Shown here piece by piece: positions 61,945-64,000 of a DNA stretch of 64,000 nt. The notes below the pieces were generated by a model that was not told the origin of the DNA, did not search any database, and worked only from the letters and a program-made list of their open reading frames with translations. The DNA comes from Monomorium pharaonis. Taxonomy: Eukaryota > Arthropoda > Insecta > Hymenoptera > Formicidae. The stretch is taken from contig NC_050468.1 of NCBI RefSeq assembly GCF_013373865.1, forward strand, positions 15,149,496 to 15,213,495, read 5' to 3'. Position numbers and translations under genes: made by a program. Within the stretch, counting starts at the first letter, position 1; each line of letters opens with the position of its first letter.

Positions 61945-63748
61945 TATTTAATAAATAATTTGAAAGTATTAATTGCCATCTACACGTATATGTGTAAATA
62001 ACAAATTTAAATTTTGTACGACATAAACATGCAATACATATTGTTTGCAGTTGTAATATACTATAATGGCAACCGTTGCTTATTATATGTATTGTTTTGA
62101 AATAAATATATGTAAATAAATAAATTACAATAATTATATATATATATTAGAAATATGTGATGCTCTTGCGAAGCATGGCTGTCCTGAAGTACGTCATTCG
62201 TGGAGAGCTGCGCGAACTTTGGGATATGATGTTGAGTTAGGCCGTGTAAATAGTAGGAACCAAGTGTGCTGGAGAGATCCCTCGAAAGAACAATACCTCT
62301 TTGCCGGTTTGTAAACGGGACTGTTTCGCCCTGGCAAACAAGTGATGGTTGCTTAGCTATGCAATAATGATACTATCCTACCGCTTGCATTGTTATTTTG
62401 GATGAGAACTAGGCGCACACTTCGCTCACAGACCTGCTTATATCTACCAGTTATTTACGCTTTAAAAATGTTTCTACACTGAATAATTCTCGATTGATAA
62501 TAATTCTCGATTGTAATAATTTTAACTATACATCTATTAACATATCACTATAGCATTACAATTACTGTTCTGTACACATTATTTCTCTTTATTTATATAC
62601 TTTTTCAAGTGCTTTTCTATTTCATTTCTTTTTTAAATTTTATTATTTTGATTAATGCCGTTATAAAATTGACTATTGCCACTATTACTCTTCGTTACTT
62701 TGAACAGTTAGTCACAAAAGTCATTGCCACACAAAGGAATAGCGAATCGCTCCATCAACTAAAGTATGATGTAAAATTTCTCGTTGTAGAATTACAATGC
62801 TTTATTTTACTTTTCGACGAACAAATTTTGTTTCCGAAACTCGTTTCAAAAGCTTGTGGCGTTAGAATATAATGGCCATTTCTACAGAAACTTTTAGAAG
62901 GCTTCTTTCTCAACGAAAATATTGTATAGTTAATTATATAAATTTATTGTACTCCTATTTATTGCATTTATCGGCTCGACAACAATTCCTTCATAGTAAT
63001 TATCAATTTCTCTTTATAACATAATTTCAGAATGAAATACATAATATATATATTGTGAAAGAACGCAATATCAATCGCAACGAATTTTTAATTGCTATAT
63101 TGAATAATGCTTTGTTGCAATGCATGTTTCGCATCCCTTTGGTTGCTGATATCGCTCATCGATCTGTTATTATTTACCTGTCAAATGACGCAATGACGTT
63201 GTAAAATATGTAGAAATATTCACCCTGCAAATTCCGACCAACAATCTCGAAATTTATATATTTCTCGAATATTATCGATCATTAAATAAAAGGGTCACAA
63301 ATGAATTATGAATACAGTAATAATTTACCTATACATATACTTATGTCAATAATGACTTTAGATATGTAAACAATTTAAAATTTCCGGCGGATAAAGGTTT
63401 TTTCGTTCTTTATTGTATTTCAATGTACAATATCGGAAATAATATGCACGATATGTTTTAAAAAGAAGCTATCGCTTTTACTTCAATATCAATTTTTAAT
63501 AGTATTGCCTAAAGTTATATCTTCATAAATATCAGTATTCTATTATAGATGCGTTTTTTTAGTCTTACAAGTACAATAGATAATTATTTACATTATGTAG
63601 TTTATTTCAAATAACAATGCATATTTTGTTTTGCTCTTACAATTAATCTTTCTCAAGAAATTATTTCTAGAAATAATTATCACGCTTTACATTCTGCATA
63701 ATTCTGTAATTCTAATTACTTTGGAATATAAAAAATGTATTTTTATTA
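61945..63748. other. mixed stretch to the end element
   Basis: A less AT-rich patch at 62150-62450 is followed by AT-rich DNA. An 87-codon frame at 62609-62872 starts hydrophobic and could suggest a membrane segment, but no family is recognised and it is left unassigned. No RNA gene seen. Confidence 0.45.
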
Positions 63749-64000
63749 CACGGAGAGAATTTTCTACCGAAAATTGGCATAGTTACATACTAGCGAGGTA
63801 ACAGACCGTCATTGTTGCAAAAATCAGTATGTTTACAACAAAAACTGACTGTGTATATATTATATTACGGATTGAAACTATATCAACTTTTAATAACTAA
63901 TATTCCAATTTTGTCGTGTTTTAGAAAATAGATTTGACAAAAATATTAAATGGTAGATTTCTTTCTAATTTTAGATTAATTCTATACCAAAAATTTCAAT
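63749..64000. mobile_element. possible element end related to 41502-41691, cut by window edge
   Basis: TA followed by CACGGAGAGAATTTTCT (63747-63765) resembles the ends of the 41502-41691 element (CACAGAGAGAAAGATTTCT). A similar CACGGAGAGAATTTT occurs at 25770. The other end would lie beyond the window, so the extent is unknown. Confidence 0.35.

Noticed and set aside
62609..62872. 87-codon frame with hydrophobic start
   Set aside because: Could be read as a chemoreceptor fragment, but no family motif is visible and no splice structure supports it.

Overview
The window reads as nuclear DNA of an animal, most likely an insect and plausibly a hymenopteran such as an ant. It is strongly AT-rich overall, with many short islands of GC- and CpG-rich sequence. 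Dinucleotide microsatellites are frequent, and there are several short TA-flanked inverted-repeat elements and a Helitron. Nothing looks bacterial or viral: there are no operons, ribosome-binding sites or long open frames. The taxon is an inference from composition and repeat types, because no recognisable protein supports it.

I could not find one complete protein-coding gene. The longer open frames lie in CpG-rich islands, where stop codons are rare by composition, or cross simple repeats, and none has a recognisable domain. The best coding candidate is a short acidic C-terminal exon on the minus strand (36794-36873), with a splice acceptor and a stop but no confirmed upstream exon. CpG islands at 4289-5200, 6830-8340, 10585-11060, 19620-20180, 32930-33520, 40540-41030, 45310-46420 and 48310-48740 could be promoters, untranslated first exons or enhancers. 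The one at 10585-11060 carries a consensus splice donor, and the one at 6830-8340 holds a 130-bp GGC/GGT triplet tract. The simplest reading is an intergenic region or very long introns around regulatory islands.

Most of what can be supported is repeat biology. A non-autonomous Helitron (60918-61944) has canonical ends, a 3' hairpin and an A/T insertion site, and carries a 486-bp purine-rich 10-bp minisatellite with a 50-bp higher-order unit. Probable miniature inverted-repeat elements sit at 10024-10176 (TTA duplication, nested palindromes) and, flanked by TA, at 12359-12536, 18248-18503, 19363-19515, 41502-41691 and 48763-48987. The end of an element related to 41502-41691 appears at 63749. 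A foldback lies at 44178-44374, and three diverged members of one inverted-repeat family lie near 17166, 32573 and 39851; the last encloses a near-perfect 74-nt hairpin.

Other structure includes a diverged 170-180 bp duplication (57077-57246 and 57705-57882), a 33-bp sequence repeated in inverted orientation 7.2 kb apart (53115-53147 and 60350-60382), several cruciform-capable palindromes and a cluster of GC-rich hairpins (47429-47524). The rest is AT-rich sequence in which I see no gene, tRNA or rRNA.
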